Below are positions 21,450-21,719 of a stretch of 21,719 nucleotides of DNA, in pieces. This DNA is from Bacillota bacterium (GTDB taxonomy: Bacteria > Bacillota_E > Sulfobacillia > Sulfobacillales > JAIMBI01): assembly GCA_021828405.1 (NCBI GenBank), contig JAKARZ010000034.1, positions 1 through 21,719 of the forward strand, given 5' to 3'. The notes under the pieces were generated by a model, which saw nothing but the letters and a program-made list of their open reading frames with translations, was not told where the DNA came from and searched no databases. The position numbers were made by a program, and so were the translations under genes. Position 1 is the first letter of the stretch. Each line of letters starts with the position of its first letter.

Positions 21450-21719
21450 ATGTCACGGGGCGGCCGGCGCTCCTCGCTGACAGGCGCGCTTATCGGACTG
21501 CAGTTGGCGATGCTCTTGGTTCTGCTGTCCGTGGTGGGGGTGTCGCAGTATCTCGTCCTGCAGCGCGTGCTGCTCGACCAAAGCGCACGCACGCTGCAGG
21601 GCGAGCTCGCGGTGTTGGCGCCCATCCTGCATCACTCGATTTCGCACAACACCTTCGCCACGCTGGTGCCCATTCTGTTTCGCCACTTTCACAGCCCGGG
21701 CGTCGAAGTGCTGGTGGCC
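21450..21719 (+). CDS. Sensor histidine kinase, N-terminal part (runs off the window)
   Basis: The first 90 codons of what is very likely the partner kinase of the preceding response regulator. It starts at ATG 21450, one base after the regulator's TAG. A short basic start (MSRGGRRSSLTG) is followed by a hydrophobic membrane segment, ALIGLQLAMLLVLLSVVGV (residues 13-31), then QRVLLDQSARTLQGELAVL, the entry to an extracytoplasmic sensor domain. That is the usual N-terminus of OmpR-partner kinases. No kinase motif lies within the window, so the call rests on topology and gene order. Confidence 0.85.
   Translation, partial: MSRGGRRSSLTGALIGLQLAMLLVLLSVVGVSQYLVLQRVLLDQSARTLQGELAVLAPILHHSISHNTFATLVPILFRHFHSPGVEVLVA

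Overview
The window is very GC-rich DNA with dense, overlapping genes, many GTG/TTG starts and strong GGAGG-type ribosome binding sites. Gene content points to a high-GC Gram-positive bacterium: a six-gene menaquinone (men) operon, a GatD-type amidotransferase that amidates lipid II, a TatA, an Fe/Mn superoxide dismutase of the HY..LYKGYV type, and an OmpR-family two-component system. I cannot name the species. A deep-branching high-GC Firmicute (Thermaerobacter/Sulfobacillus-like) fits, but this is inference.

Layout. (1) 1-3.6 kb is mobile-element DNA on the minus strand: an IS1182-type transposase broken by a 19-bp tandem duplication, then an apparently intact IS110-family transposase flanked by non-coding DNA that may encode its guide (bridge) RNA. 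A lone IS200/IS605-like end hairpin follows. (2) 3.6-5.7 kb holds tatA, a possible small membrane protein and gatD on the minus strand, then a YbaK-like deacylase gene on the plus strand. (3) 5.65-12.8 kb is a compact minus-strand operon menB-menE-menA-menF-menD-menH, with most neighbours touching or overlapping. It covers most steps from chorismate to demethylmenaquinone; menC, the thioesterase and the final methyltransferase are not here. (4) 12.8-14.1 kb contains a decayed IS110-like transposase, hairpins and a perfect 16-bp palindrome. (5) 14.1-16.2 kb holds an EamA transporter, an unrecognised 192-aa protein and a convergent GNAT acetyltransferase. (6) 16.3-18.2 kb is a zone of gene decay: a frameshifted D12-class adenine methyltransferase fragment, a SAM methyltransferase split by one in-frame stop, and sparse DNA with a strong hairpin. 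(7) 18.2-21.7 kb returns to ordinary chromosome: sod and hisC (divergent), then an unrecognised 157-aa protein followed almost without gap by a response regulator and the start of its sensor kinase.

I see no CRISPR array, no rRNA or tRNA gene and no obvious defence island. The most interesting signals are the reversible-looking lesion in the IS1182 transposase, the candidate guide-RNA regions around the IS110 element, the orphan IS605-like hairpin, and the gatD gene lacking its usual murT partner.
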